A DNA stretch of 34,179 nucleotides, from NCBI RefSeq assembly GCF_002086115.1, contig NZ_MVHJ01000043.1:1-34179 (forward strand), in the 5' to 3' direction. Below are positions 23,525-30,516 of the stretch, one piece after another (the first letter of the stretch is position 1; each line of letters starts with the position of its first letter). The position numbers and the translations under genes are program-made. The DNA is from Mycolicibacterium bacteremicum. Its GTDB lineage: Bacteria; Actinomycetota; Actinomycetes; Mycobacteriales; Mycobacteriaceae. The notes under the pieces were generated by a model. It was given only the letters and a program-made list of their open reading frames with translations. It was not told the DNA's origin and ran no database searches.

Positions 23525-24478
23525 TCATGGGTTGACCGGACCGCTGATCACGCCGGTGAGGTGGGCGCACGCCTGGGCGCGGGCCTCCTCGCAGATTGCC
23601 AGGCTCGGCATGGTCATGAAACCGTGCACGCCGCCCTCGAAGTAGCGCTGCACCACCGGCACCCCGGCCCGCTGCAGGGCCTCGGCGTAGGCGATTCCCT
23701 CGTCGCGCAGCGGATCATGACCGGCCACCACTGCCACCGTCGGGGGAAGACCGGACAGGTCCTGGGCGTGCAGCGGAGAGGCGTAGGGATCGGTCCGATC
23801 GGTCACGTCGGGCACGTACTGGTCCCAATACCACTGCAACGCCGGCAACGGGTTGTAGAAGCCGTGGCCGAACTGCCGGTAGGACCGGGTGTCGAAGTCG
23901 GCGGCGATGACCGGATACAGCAAGAGTTGACCGGCCAGTTTGGGGCCGCGGCGGTCGCGCGCCATCAGCGCGGTGACGGCGGCGAGGTTCCCGCCGGCGC
24001 TGTCTCCGCCGACCACCAGAGCCTCCGCGTCGTCGCCGAGTTCGGCGATATTTTCGGCCGCCCACATGGTCGCGGCATAGACGTCCTCGGCCGCAGCAGG
24101 CCACTGGCCTTCCTCGGCTGCACGTCGGTAGTGCACCGAAACCACCACCGCGGGAAGCCGATTGGCGAAGTCCCGGCATAAGCCGTCGTGACTGTCCAGA
24201 TCGCAGAACACCCAGCCGCCGCCGTGGGCGTACACCAGGGTGGGCACCGCCTTGCCGACCGCGGCTTCGGGCCGGTAGATACGCACGGTCACCGAACCAC
24301 CCGGACCGGGGATCTCGCGATCCTCGACCGAGGCCACCGGCTCGGGATCGGCCACCGCCACCATCCGCGACCGGATGGCGGCGCGGGCCTCGTCACCGGT
24401 CATGGTGTGCACCGGCGGGAACCCGCCATCGAGTGCCTCGATCATGGCGGCGATCTGCGGGTCGAGGGTTTCACTCAT
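23525..24478 (-). CDS. Alpha/beta-hydrolase, hormone-sensitive-lipase (HSL) family
   Basis: A 317-aa esterase with HGGG at 85-88, S160 in GDSAGG, D255 in AGHDPLRDE and H285 in GVHGF. The core gene starts at the ATG at 24478 (MSETLDP). Three 33-bp tandem repeats directly upstream keep the same frame and each supplies an ATG (24511, 24544, 24577), so translation could begin up to 33 residues earlier, adding three copies of MSDARGANRPx. The outermost ATG overlaps the iclR stop (ATGA). It may hydrolyse steroid esters or BVMO-generated esters; the substrate is not determined by sequence. Confidence 0.87.
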   Translation of the reverse strand: MSETLDPQIAAMIEALDGGFPPVHTMTGDEARAAIRSRMVAVADPEPVASVEDREIPGPGGSVTVRIYRPEAAVGKAVPTLVYAHGGGWVFCDLDSHDGLCRDFANRLPAVVVSVHYRRAAEEGQWPAAAEDVYAATMWAAENIAELGDDAEALVVGGDSAGGNLAAVTALMARDRRGPKLAGQLLLYPVIAADFDTRSYRQFGHGFYNPLPALQWYWDQYVPDVTDRTDPYASPLHAQDLSGLPPTVAVVAGHDPLRDEGIAYAEALQRAGVPVVQRYFEGGVHGFMTMPSLAICEEARAQACAHLTGVISGPVNP

Positions 24479-24480
24479 GG

Positions 24481-24579
24481 TTGGTCGATTCGCTCCGCGA
24501 GCGTCGCTCATGGCTGGTCGATTCGCTCCGCGAGCGTCGCTCATGGCTGGTCGATTCGCTCCGCGAGCGTCGCTCATGC
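24481..24579 (-). repeat. MIRU-like tandem repeat, three 33-bp units at an operon junction
   Basis: Three consecutive 33-bp units, differing only at the ends, occupy the junction between the iclR stop and the hydrolase. On the coding strand each unit begins ATGAGCGACGCTCGCGGAGC and encodes MSDARGANRP plus one variable residue. Each contains the inverted repeat CGCTC-cgc-GAGCG. The first ATG overlaps the iclR stop. Length a multiple of three and ATGA coupling are the hallmarks of mycobacterial interspersed repetitive units, which expand without breaking translational coupling. Confidence 0.85.
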
Positions 24580-25452
24580 CGGCTGCAGGCCGGGGTTGCG
24601 CATCACCGTGTGGTTGATCGGGCCACCGCGCAACGGACGCATCTGCTGCAGGGTCGGTGCCACCCGCATCGGACCACCCTCGACGGCACGCCAGATACCC
24701 ATGGCCGCCATCCGTACCGGCGCCACGAGTTGCTGGTCGAACTTCATCTGGCTCATCGGTCCGCACACCGACACCGCGGCGACGGCCTGACCCGGATCGC
24801 CGATAGGAGCTGCGACACAGCCGAATCCGGGTACCGACTCCTCGCGGTCGTAGGCGACGCCGTGGGAACGAACCTTCGTCAGTTCGGCGCGCAGCTGCGC
24901 GGGCGTGGAGATGGAGTATTTGGTCCGTCGCTGGAGGCCGGCGGACGCCGTGTCGAGGTCCGGCTCACCGGTGAAGGCAAGCATCGCCTTGCCGACGGCG
25001 GCGCAGTGCGCGGGCTGACGTCCGCCGACCCGGGTCGGGATGGCGGCGGTCAGGCGGTTGCCGACCTTCTCCATGTACACCACATCCGAGCCCTCCAACA
25101 CGGCCAGGTGCACCACCAGCCCGGTGGCGGCGTGCAGTTCGTGGAGCATGGGAATCGCAGCTTTGTGCAGCCGGTCCTGATGGACGGCCAGCGAACCGAG
25201 CTCGACCAGCCGCATGCCCAGCTCGTAGTCACGGCCGGAGCGGCGCAGCCAGCGCAGCTGAACCAGCCGCTCGAGCATGCGGTGTGCGGAGGAGCGCGGC
25301 AGTCCGGTGCGCCGGACGATCTGAGCCAACGTCAGCCTGCCCGGTCCATCGAACGCGTCGAGGACGAGCGAGACCCGGTCGATGACAGCGCTCGGCGTCT
25401 CGGCGGCTCCCTTGGTGGCGGGTGCGAGCGGGCTGTCGATGGTCACGGTCAT
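24574..25452 (-). CDS. IclR-family transcriptional regulator
   Basis: A 292-aa regulator. The N-terminal winged helix-turn-helix (about residues 20-80) includes RLTLAQIVRRTGLPRSSAHR and LVQLRWLRRSGRDYELG. The C-terminal GAF-like ligand domain has GLVVHLAVLEGSDVVYMEKV, HCAAVGKAMLAF and GVAYDREESVPGFGCVAAPI, the usual IclR effector pocket. The start is the ATG at 25452, with GGAGGACC 7-8 nt upstream. A perfect 18-bp palindrome sits 31-48 bp upstream, so autoregulation is likely. The C-terminal ~45 residues (after GPMSQMKFDQQ) extend beyond the normal domain and carry basic and Pro-rich sequence. It is co-transcribed with the HSL-type hydrolase. It is the second regulator in the window, beside PadR. 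Confidence 0.92.
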   Translation of the reverse strand: MTVTIDSPLAPATKGAAETPSAVIDRVSLVLDAFDGPGRLTLAQIVRRTGLPRSSAHRMLERLVQLRWLRRSGRDYELGMRLVELGSLAVHQDRLHKAAIPMLHELHAATGLVVHLAVLEGSDVVYMEKVGNRLTAAIPTRVGGRQPAHCAAVGKAMLAFTGEPDLDTASAGLQRRTKYSISTPAQLRAELTKVRSHGVAYDREESVPGFGCVAAPIGDPGQAVAAVSVCGPMSQMKFDQQLVAPVRMAAMGIWRAVEGGPMRVAPTLQQMRPLRGGPINHTVMRNPGLQPA

Positions 25453-25482
25453 CGTGGTCCTCCGGGCGATGTTCATGTTCCT

Positions 25483-25500
25483 ATTAGGCATATGCCTAAT
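25483..25500. promoter_or_regulatory. Perfect palindrome, probable IclR operator
   Basis: ATTAGGCATATGCCTAAT is a perfect 18-bp palindrome 31 bp upstream of the iclR start. It is AT-rich in a GC-rich background and overlaps where the promoter should be. A further imperfect pair, CCTAT (25480-25484) and ATAGG (25506-25510), flanks it. Such a symmetric site is expected for a dimeric regulator. Confidence 0.7.
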
Positions 25501-25576
25501 GCTCATATAGGACTATCACACCGCTGTGGCTGCTGTCACATACATCGGCCGATTCTCAGGTGGCGAACAACGCCAG

Positions 25577-25607
25577 AAGCCGGGTGTGCTACCGCACAAC
25601 CCGGCTT
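25577..25607 (-). terminator. Hairpin terminator of the kshB-hsaA-hsaC-dehydrogenase unit
   Basis: AAGCCGGGTGTG-ctaccg-CACAACCCGGCTT forms a 12-bp stem with one bulged A and a 6-nt loop. It lies 60 bp beyond the stop of the FAD dehydrogenase that ends the minus-strand run. Confidence 0.7.
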
Positions 25608-25667
25608 GGCCTGGTGCTTCTCAGCCCAGTCGATCAACAAATCGATTGTCTCGGCGTGCCGCCTCCG

Positions 25668-27128
25668 TCAGGCCGACGCCGCGCTCCGACCGGCACGCCG
25701 TCCGTAGAAGCTGCCGTCCCCGAGCGATACGCCGCTGGCGTAACCCCAGGCGGCGAGTCCGGCCGCCGCGCGCCCGGCAGCGAACAAGCCGGGGATGGGG
25801 TCACCGCTGACGTGCAACACCTCGGCATCCAGCGTGGTGGCCAGTCCGCCCAAGGTGAACCCGCCGGTGCTCTCCCGCAGATCGATGGCGCCGACGGGGG
25901 AACCGATCGGCTTGATCCACTGCGGCTTTTTGTGCAGCAGCGGATCCTCGCCACGCGCCGCGCCCTCGTTGTAGGCCGCGACCGTGGCCTGCAGCGCGCC
26001 TGGCGCAAAACCGATCTCCGATTCGAGTTCGGCGACGGTGTCGGCGACCCAGGTCGGCGGCCGCAACATCAACTGCGGTGACAGCGAGGCCATCGCCTCG
26101 TCCTGGGCGTCACCGTCGATGATCAGGTATGCCGTGTTGTCCTGGTGGTACAGCGTCAGCTGGCCGATGCGGCCCGGGTAGGTGTCCTCGGCGACAAAGC
26201 GCTGACCCCTGGCGTTGACCAGGATTCCGCGCACCAACTGCTGCGGGTCGGCGAAGATCGCGACCTCGGTGGCGTCCATATGGGCCAGGTCGGCTCCGAG
26301 CGCCTGGGCCATCTGGATGGCGCGGCCGTCGTGCTGCTCGATCGAGGCGGCCGGTCGGCCCGCGATCCGCGGCGCGTACTGCGCCACCATCGCCTCGTTG
26401 TAGGCGAAGCTGCCGGTGGCCAGCACCACGCCGCGCCGGGCCCGGATGGCGACCTCTTCGCCGTACCGGCGCGCGACGACACCGACGACGCGACCGTCGT
26501 CCGACACTATGAGTCGTTGCGCCCGAACGTCATACAGCGCGCGGGCGCCGGCCGCGGTCGCCGTCTCGACCAAGGGCTTCATCAGCATATAGCCGGCGGA
26601 GGCCTCGCCCTGCTTCTTGTTCGACATCTGCGGAACGTGACCGCGTGGGGCGGGGGTGGCGACGGTGTTGAACGGGAACGAGTTCTCGCCACCGGAGTAC
26701 ATCAACCCCTGGTCACCCATCGGCTCCCAGCCGGGCTCGCCGAAGAACTCTTCCTTGAACGTCACCCCGCAGCCGACGAGCCAGTCGAAGTGCGCGACGC
26801 TGCCCGCGCAGTAGTCGTTGATGCGTTTCTCGTCCGCGCCCGGTCCCATGGCCACCTTCAGGAAGGCGGCCATGTTGTCGACCGAATCCTCGAAACCGCA
26901 GGCCTTCTGAACCGGGGTACCGCCGCCCAGGTAGATGAACCCACCGGCCATCGATGCCGCGCCGCCCCACGAGCCGGTGCGTTCCAGGACGAGCACATCG
27001 GCACCGGCGCGGGCGGCTTCAACGGCCGCCGAGGCACCCGCCACGCCGTAGCCGGCGATGACGACGTCGGCCTCGTGGTCCCAGCGGGAGATCTCGGCGT
27101 CGGCGATCGGGACGATATCGCTCGTCAT
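25668..27128 (-). CDS. FAD-dependent dehydrogenase, KstD / fumarate-reductase-flavoprotein family
   Basis: A 486-aa FAD_binding_2 protein with a dinucleotide motif AGYGVAGASAA near residues 25-35 and ERTGSWGGAASMAGGFIYLGGG, plus the C-terminal PIPGLFAAGRAAAGLAAWGYASGVSLGDGS region. It belongs with KstD-like and 3-oxosteroid 4-dehydrogenase-like flavoproteins, but lacks the YPGxG tyrosine segment that marks the two KstDs here: the equivalent place reads GYASGVSLG. A different desaturation, such as delta4-dehydrogenation of 5-alpha or 5-beta 3-ketosteroids, is plausible but unproven. The ATG at 27128 overlaps the hsaC stop by 4 nt, so it is translationally coupled and the last gene of the unit. 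Confidence 0.82.
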   Translation of the reverse strand: MTSDIVPIADAEISRWDHEADVVIAGYGVAGASAAVEAARAGADVLVLERTGSWGGAASMAGGFIYLGGGTPVQKACGFEDSVDNMAAFLKVAMGPGADEKRINDYCAGSVAHFDWLVGCGVTFKEEFFGEPGWEPMGDQGLMYSGGENSFPFNTVATPAPRGHVPQMSNKKQGEASAGYMLMKPLVETATAAGARALYDVRAQRLIVSDDGRVVGVVARRYGEEVAIRARRGVVLATGSFAYNEAMVAQYAPRIAGRPAASIEQHDGRAIQMAQALGADLAHMDATEVAIFADPQQLVRGILVNARGQRFVAEDTYPGRIGQLTLYHQDNTAYLIIDGDAQDEAMASLSPQLMLRPPTWVADTVAELESEIGFAPGALQATVAAYNEGAARGEDPLLHKKPQWIKPIGSPVGAIDLRESTGGFTLGGLATTLDAEVLHVSGDPIPGLFAAGRAAAGLAAWGYASGVSLGDGSFYGRRAGRSAASA

Positions 27129-28033
27129 GGGCGCATCGCGGCGGGCAGATCGTCGACCCACTGGTGGCCCCAGTAGCTGTCGGCGGTGATTTCCTCAGCG
27201 GTGTAGTAATTCTCGTCGACCCGCATGCCGTCGGTGCCGAACTCGATATCCCAGTCTCCGGGGGCCCGGACGTAGAAGGACACCATCTTGTCGTTGGTAT
27301 GTCGGCCCAGCGTCGAGGACAGCCGGAAGCCGTCGGAGTTGATGCGGTCCAGCGCCTGGCCGACCGCGTCCAGGGTGTCGACCTCGACCATAAGGTGGAT
27401 CAGACCCGGGTCGCGCAGCGTCGCGGCGGGGCACAGCGCGAGGCTGTGATGGCGCTGGTTGACGCCGAGGAAGCGCACCCGGACCGGGCCGAACTCCGGC
27501 GGTACCGGCACCCGGAACGCGCCACGCGACTTGAATCCCAGTACCTCGGTGTAGAAGTCGAACATTCCTGGTACGTCCAGCGCCGGCAGCACCACATGGC
27601 CCAGGCCCTGCTCGCCGGTGACGAACCGGGCACCGAACGGCGTGACGATGGGGCTGTGGTCGAGCACCGCTCCATGGAAGACCTCCAGCGAGGTCCCGGC
27701 CGGATCCTCGAAGGCGATGACCTCTTCGACCCGGCGACTGTCGGCCTCGGCCAGCGACAGCTCCTTATATGGGGTGCCCGCGGCTTCCAGCTTGCGCTTC
27801 ACCTCGTTGAGGTCCGCGGCGTCACGCACCTCCCAGCCGACGGTGACGATCTTGTCGGTGTCACCGGGGAAGACGATGATGCGCGCGGCCCGCTCGTCCA
27901 TCCGCAGATAGAGCGAATCGGGATCCGGCCCGCTGCCGGTGGCGAAACCCAGTACGTCGAAGGCGAATTGGCGCCAGCGCGGCATGTCCGTGGCCTGAGC
28001 GGTGACATAGCCGAGGCTCTTGATCAAACCCAT
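27125..28033 (-). CDS. hsaC: Extradiol ring-cleavage dioxygenase HsaC
   Basis: A 302-aa type I extradiol dioxygenase with two vicinal-oxygen-chelate modules. Iron ligands are H146 (GLGHVVLP), H213 (LIHLMVEV) and E264 (DIEFG); H196, H245 and Y254 occupy the conserved second-sphere positions. It would cleave the catechol formed from phenolic ring A (3,4-DHSA in cholesterol catabolism) at the meta position. The sequence resembles mycobacterial HsaC closely in LGYVTAQATDM and FVTGEQGLGHVVL. The ATG at 28033 follows AAAGG. It is 13 bp downstream of hsaA, whose product makes its substrate, and overlaps the next gene by 4 nt. Confidence 0.95.
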   Translation of the reverse strand: MGLIKSLGYVTAQATDMPRWRQFAFDVLGFATGSGPDPDSLYLRMDERAARIIVFPGDTDKIVTVGWEVRDAADLNEVKRKLEAAGTPYKELSLAEADSRRVEEVIAFEDPAGTSLEVFHGAVLDHSPIVTPFGARFVTGEQGLGHVVLPALDVPGMFDFYTEVLGFKSRGAFRVPVPPEFGPVRVRFLGVNQRHHSLALCPAATLRDPGLIHLMVEVDTLDAVGQALDRINSDGFRLSSTLGRHTNDKMVSFYVRAPGDWDIEFGTDGMRVDENYYTAEEITADSYWGHQWVDDLPAAMRP

Positions 28034-28046
28034 GTGTCGACCTTTC

Positions 28047-29228
28047 CTAGATCATCGCTCGCAGCGGACCCTGTGGATCCACCCCGAGCGAACTGAGTGC
28101 GGATGCGTGATAGACGGTGCTGGGGACGTGAATGGCGTGCGCCTGACCCACGTGCACATCGCGCCAGTACCGCTGCAGCGGCTTGTCCATCCGGGTGCCG
28201 TTACCGCCGCAGCGGGCGAAGATTTCGTCGACCGCGGACACCGCACGCCACACGGCGCGGACCTGGGTGCGGCGACCGGCCGCACGATCCTCGAAGGACA
28301 CCTCCTTGCCGGCGTCGACCATGTCGTAGATACGGTCGGCATTGGCCAGCAGTTCCTGGCGTGCCGCGTTGATGTCGGCGGCTGCCTCACCGATCGCGTA
28401 CATCACGTACGGATCGTCCTTGATGGCGACACCACTGGAATTCACGCGCTGGCGCTGATAATCCAGCGCGGTGGCCAGTGCACCCTCGGCGATTCCGATG
28501 GTGGCCGCGGAGATGCCCAGCGGGAACATCGTCGACCACGGCATCAGGTACAGCGTGTCGGTCATGCCGGCCTCGCGCTGCGCGGTGCCGTCCATCACCT
28601 TCATCGCGTCCATGGTCCGGTAGCACGGTACGAATGCATCCTTGACGATGACGTCCTTGGACCCGGTGCCTCGCAGGCCCACGACATCCCAAGAATCCTC
28701 GATGATCTCGTAGTCCTTGCGCGGCAAGATCATGTGCAGCATCTGCGGCGGCATCAGCGGCTTGCCGTCGGCGTCACCGATCATGGCGCCCAGGAAAATC
28801 CAATCGCAGTGGTCGGTGCCCGAGCTGAACTGCCAACGGCCGTTAAAGATGTAGCCGCCGTCCACGGGCTTGGCGACACCCTGCGGAGCGTAGGGCGAGG
28901 CGACCCAGGTGTCCACATCGTCGGCCCAGATCTCGGCGCCGCCCCGCGGGTCGGCGTACGCGAGCTGATAGGGGTGGACGCCCACCACACCGTTGATCCA
29001 GCCCGCGGCCGGGTCGAGCGCCGCGGTGGCCATCACGGTCTCGGCGAACTCGCGTGGATGAACCTCCAGCCCGCCGTGCTGCTTGGGTTGCAGCAGACGA
29101 ATGTTGCCGAGCTGCTTCATCGTCTTGACCGTGTCATCGGTCAACTTGCCGATCTTCTCGGCCTCCTCAGCCTGTCCACGCAGTTGGTCTGCGACATCGG
29201 CAAGGCTGTCGATCACCCGTTGTGTCAT
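28047..29228 (-). CDS. hsaA: Flavin-dependent phenolic-steroid hydroxylase HsaA
   Basis: A 393-aa monooxygenase of the acyl-CoA-dehydrogenase fold (group D flavin hydroxylase). It shows LLQPKQHGGLEVHP, GWINGVVGVHPYQLAY, FNGRWQFSSGTDHCDW and VVGLRGTGSKDVIVKDAFVP, all characteristic of HsaA/HpaH-like enzymes. With FMNH2 supplied by HsaB (2345-2860), it would ortho-hydroxylate phenolic ring A of the 9,10-seco steroid to give a catechol for HsaC, encoded 13 bp downstream. The start is the ATG at 29228, with weak Shine-Dalgarno. A copy of the cluster motif lies 45 bp upstream. Oxygenase and reductase genes are 25 kb apart rather than adjacent, unlike the hsaACDB arrangement in cholesterol clusters. 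Confidence 0.93.
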   Translation of the reverse strand: MTQRVIDSLADVADQLRGQAEEAEKIGKLTDDTVKTMKQLGNIRLLQPKQHGGLEVHPREFAETVMATAALDPAAGWINGVVGVHPYQLAYADPRGGAEIWADDVDTWVASPYAPQGVAKPVDGGYIFNGRWQFSSGTDHCDWIFLGAMIGDADGKPLMPPQMLHMILPRKDYEIIEDSWDVVGLRGTGSKDVIVKDAFVPCYRTMDAMKVMDGTAQREAGMTDTLYLMPWSTMFPLGISAATIGIAEGALATALDYQRQRVNSSGVAIKDDPYVMYAIGEAAADINAARQELLANADRIYDMVDAGKEVSFEDRAAGRRTQVRAVWRAVSAVDEIFARCGGNGTRMDKPLQRYWRDVHVGQAHAIHVPSTVYHASALSSLGVDPQGPLRAMI

Positions 29229-29272
29229 ACCTACGATGGTCGCCTTTGTCGGCCCCGGCCCGCGGGTGCCGT

Positions 29273-29287
29273 CCCGGTGAGCGGAAG
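29273..29287. promoter_or_regulatory. Candidate cluster operator, site 3 (upstream of hsaA)
   Basis: CCCGGTGAGCGGAAG matches the recurrent motif. It lies in the 92-bp gap between the kshB stop and the hsaA start, suggesting that hsaA has a promoter of its own. Confidence 0.4.
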
Positions 29288-29320
29288 TGAATCGAGGGCA
29301 CGTTTGCGGTGGCAGAGGAT

Positions 29321-30383
29321 CTAGAACTCGACCCTGATGGTGTCCGACAGCGGGCAGGCCTGGCAGGCGAGGAACAACCCGTCGGCGATGTCGTCCTCCT
29401 CCAGGATTGCCGCATTCCCGAGGTCGACCTGGCCCTCGACAACGGTAGCCGCGCAGGACCCGCAGTTGCCCTCCCGGCAGGAATAGGGCACCTCGATGCC
29501 GGCGGCCATCATGGTGTCAACGAGGTTGCGTCCCCCCGGCCACTTCAGGTGAAAGACCTCACCGTCGATGGAGACCTCGGCGTCGGCCCCCTCCCCCGTC
29601 GGCGGGCAGGTCCTCGACCACCACCTCGGCGAAGGGGTCGCCGTCCAGAGACTGGAACACCTCCAAATGAATGTTGTCCCGCGGAATGCCGGCCTCGGTG
29701 AGTGATTCCTTGACCACCGACATGAATGGCGCCGGACCGCAGATGAAGGACTGGTATCCCGAGAAGAGCCGGGCGAAGTTGCCCAGCTGCGCGAGCGTGG
29801 GCAGGCCCTGGATGGACTCCAACCAGTGCAGCACGGTGAGCCGGCCGGCGTACCGCGCCGCGAGCTCGCGCAGTTCGGCGGCGAAGATCACCGAGGCCTC
29901 ATCGCGGTTGGCGTAGCACAGCACGACCCGGCCGGTGCCGGCAACCAACACCGACTTGAGGATGGACATCACCGGCGTGATGCCGCTGCCGGCGGCCCAC
30001 AGCAGGAAGTCGCCGTCCAGGTCGCGGGGGGTGAAGACGCCCGACGGCGGCAGTGACTCGATGGTGTCGCCGATGGAGACGTTGTCGCACAACCAATTCG
30101 AGCCGTAACCGCCCTCGGTGCGCTTGACGGTCACCTTGGGTGCGTCGTCGGTGTGCGGGGAACTGGCCAACGAATAGCACCGCGCGACCGAACCGGTCTG
30201 GTCGCTGGGGATTCGCAGGGTCAGGAACTGGCCCGGGCGGTAGCCGAACCGCGTCTGGTGTTCACCGGGTACAGCAAAGACCAAGGATTTGGAGTCGCGG
30301 CTCTCCTCGATCACGTCGGTGACGGTGAGGGGCACTGCGCGGGGGGCGGCCGGGGCTTGGCTGCCGGCATCGACGTCGCTCAT
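29321..30383 (-). pseudogene. kshB: 3-ketosteroid 9-alpha-hydroxylase reductase KshB, split by a 1-nt frameshift
   Basis: The gene for the ferredoxin reductase that feeds electrons to KshA is broken into two frames. Frame one (30383 to 29559) encodes the FAD domain (RCYSL near residue 70), the NAD domain (AAGSGITPVMSILKS, FICGPAPFM) and then runs into the out-of-frame tail GGGGRRRGLHRR. Frame two resumes before the [2Fe-2S] domain, with C-x4-C-x2-C (CREGNCGSC) and the distal cysteine in LACQAC, ending at 29321. Removing one base in the C-runs at 29587-29597 joins them into a 353-aa protein, the normal KshB length. It may be a sequencing or assembly error, or a recent mutation. The ATG at 30383 is preferred over an in-frame GTG at 30401. 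Confidence 0.88.
29587..29597 (-). other. Frameshift site in kshB (two adjacent homopolymer runs)
   Basis: CCCCCTCCCCC (G5-A-G5 on the coding strand) is where the two kshB frames meet. One fewer base restores the full reading frame through the ferredoxin domain. Such a run is prone to both slippage and sequencing error. Confidence 0.8.
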
Positions 30384-30424
30384 ACCTGGAGTCTGACCCA
30401 CATCGGGACTCGCCCGCGCAGGCG

Positions 30425-30438
30425 CTACCAGTGGACGG
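30425..30438. promoter_or_regulatory. Candidate cluster operator, weak copy (kshB / BVMO intergenic)
   Basis: CTACCAGTGGACGG shares CAGTGGA with the kstD/kshA site and AGTGGACGGG with the hsaD/hsaE site. It lies between the divergent kshB and BVMO genes. Confidence 0.3.
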
Positions 30439-30503
30439 GACGAAACTCAGATTCCGATGACCATTGACCGGGAGATGATCGAACCTGGCGTTTGCACAGG
30501 TTC

Positions 30504-30509
30504 TAGCGT
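30504..30509 (+). promoter_or_regulatory. -10 box of a probable leaderless BVMO transcript
   Basis: TAGCGT (TANNNT pattern) is followed by 7 nt and then the GTG at 30517. No Shine-Dalgarno precedes that GTG. This arrangement supports a leaderless mRNA and the shorter start of the BVMO. Confidence 0.45.
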
Positions 30510-30516
30510 TCACGAG

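Noticed and set aside
24481..24579. CRISPR array
   Set aside because: The repeats are directly adjacent with no unique spacers and no cas genes nearby. They form a tandem VNTR.
24433..25707. Plus-strand 424-codon open frame across the repeats and iclR
   Set aside because: It reads the tandem repeat as SWLVDSLRERR units and runs antisense to iclR, with no domain match. The minus-strand genes explain the region.
28020..29324. Plus-strand 434-codon open frame opposite hsaA
   Set aside because: Antisense shadow of hsaA; composition is typical of reverse-frame GC-rich DNA and there is no family signal.
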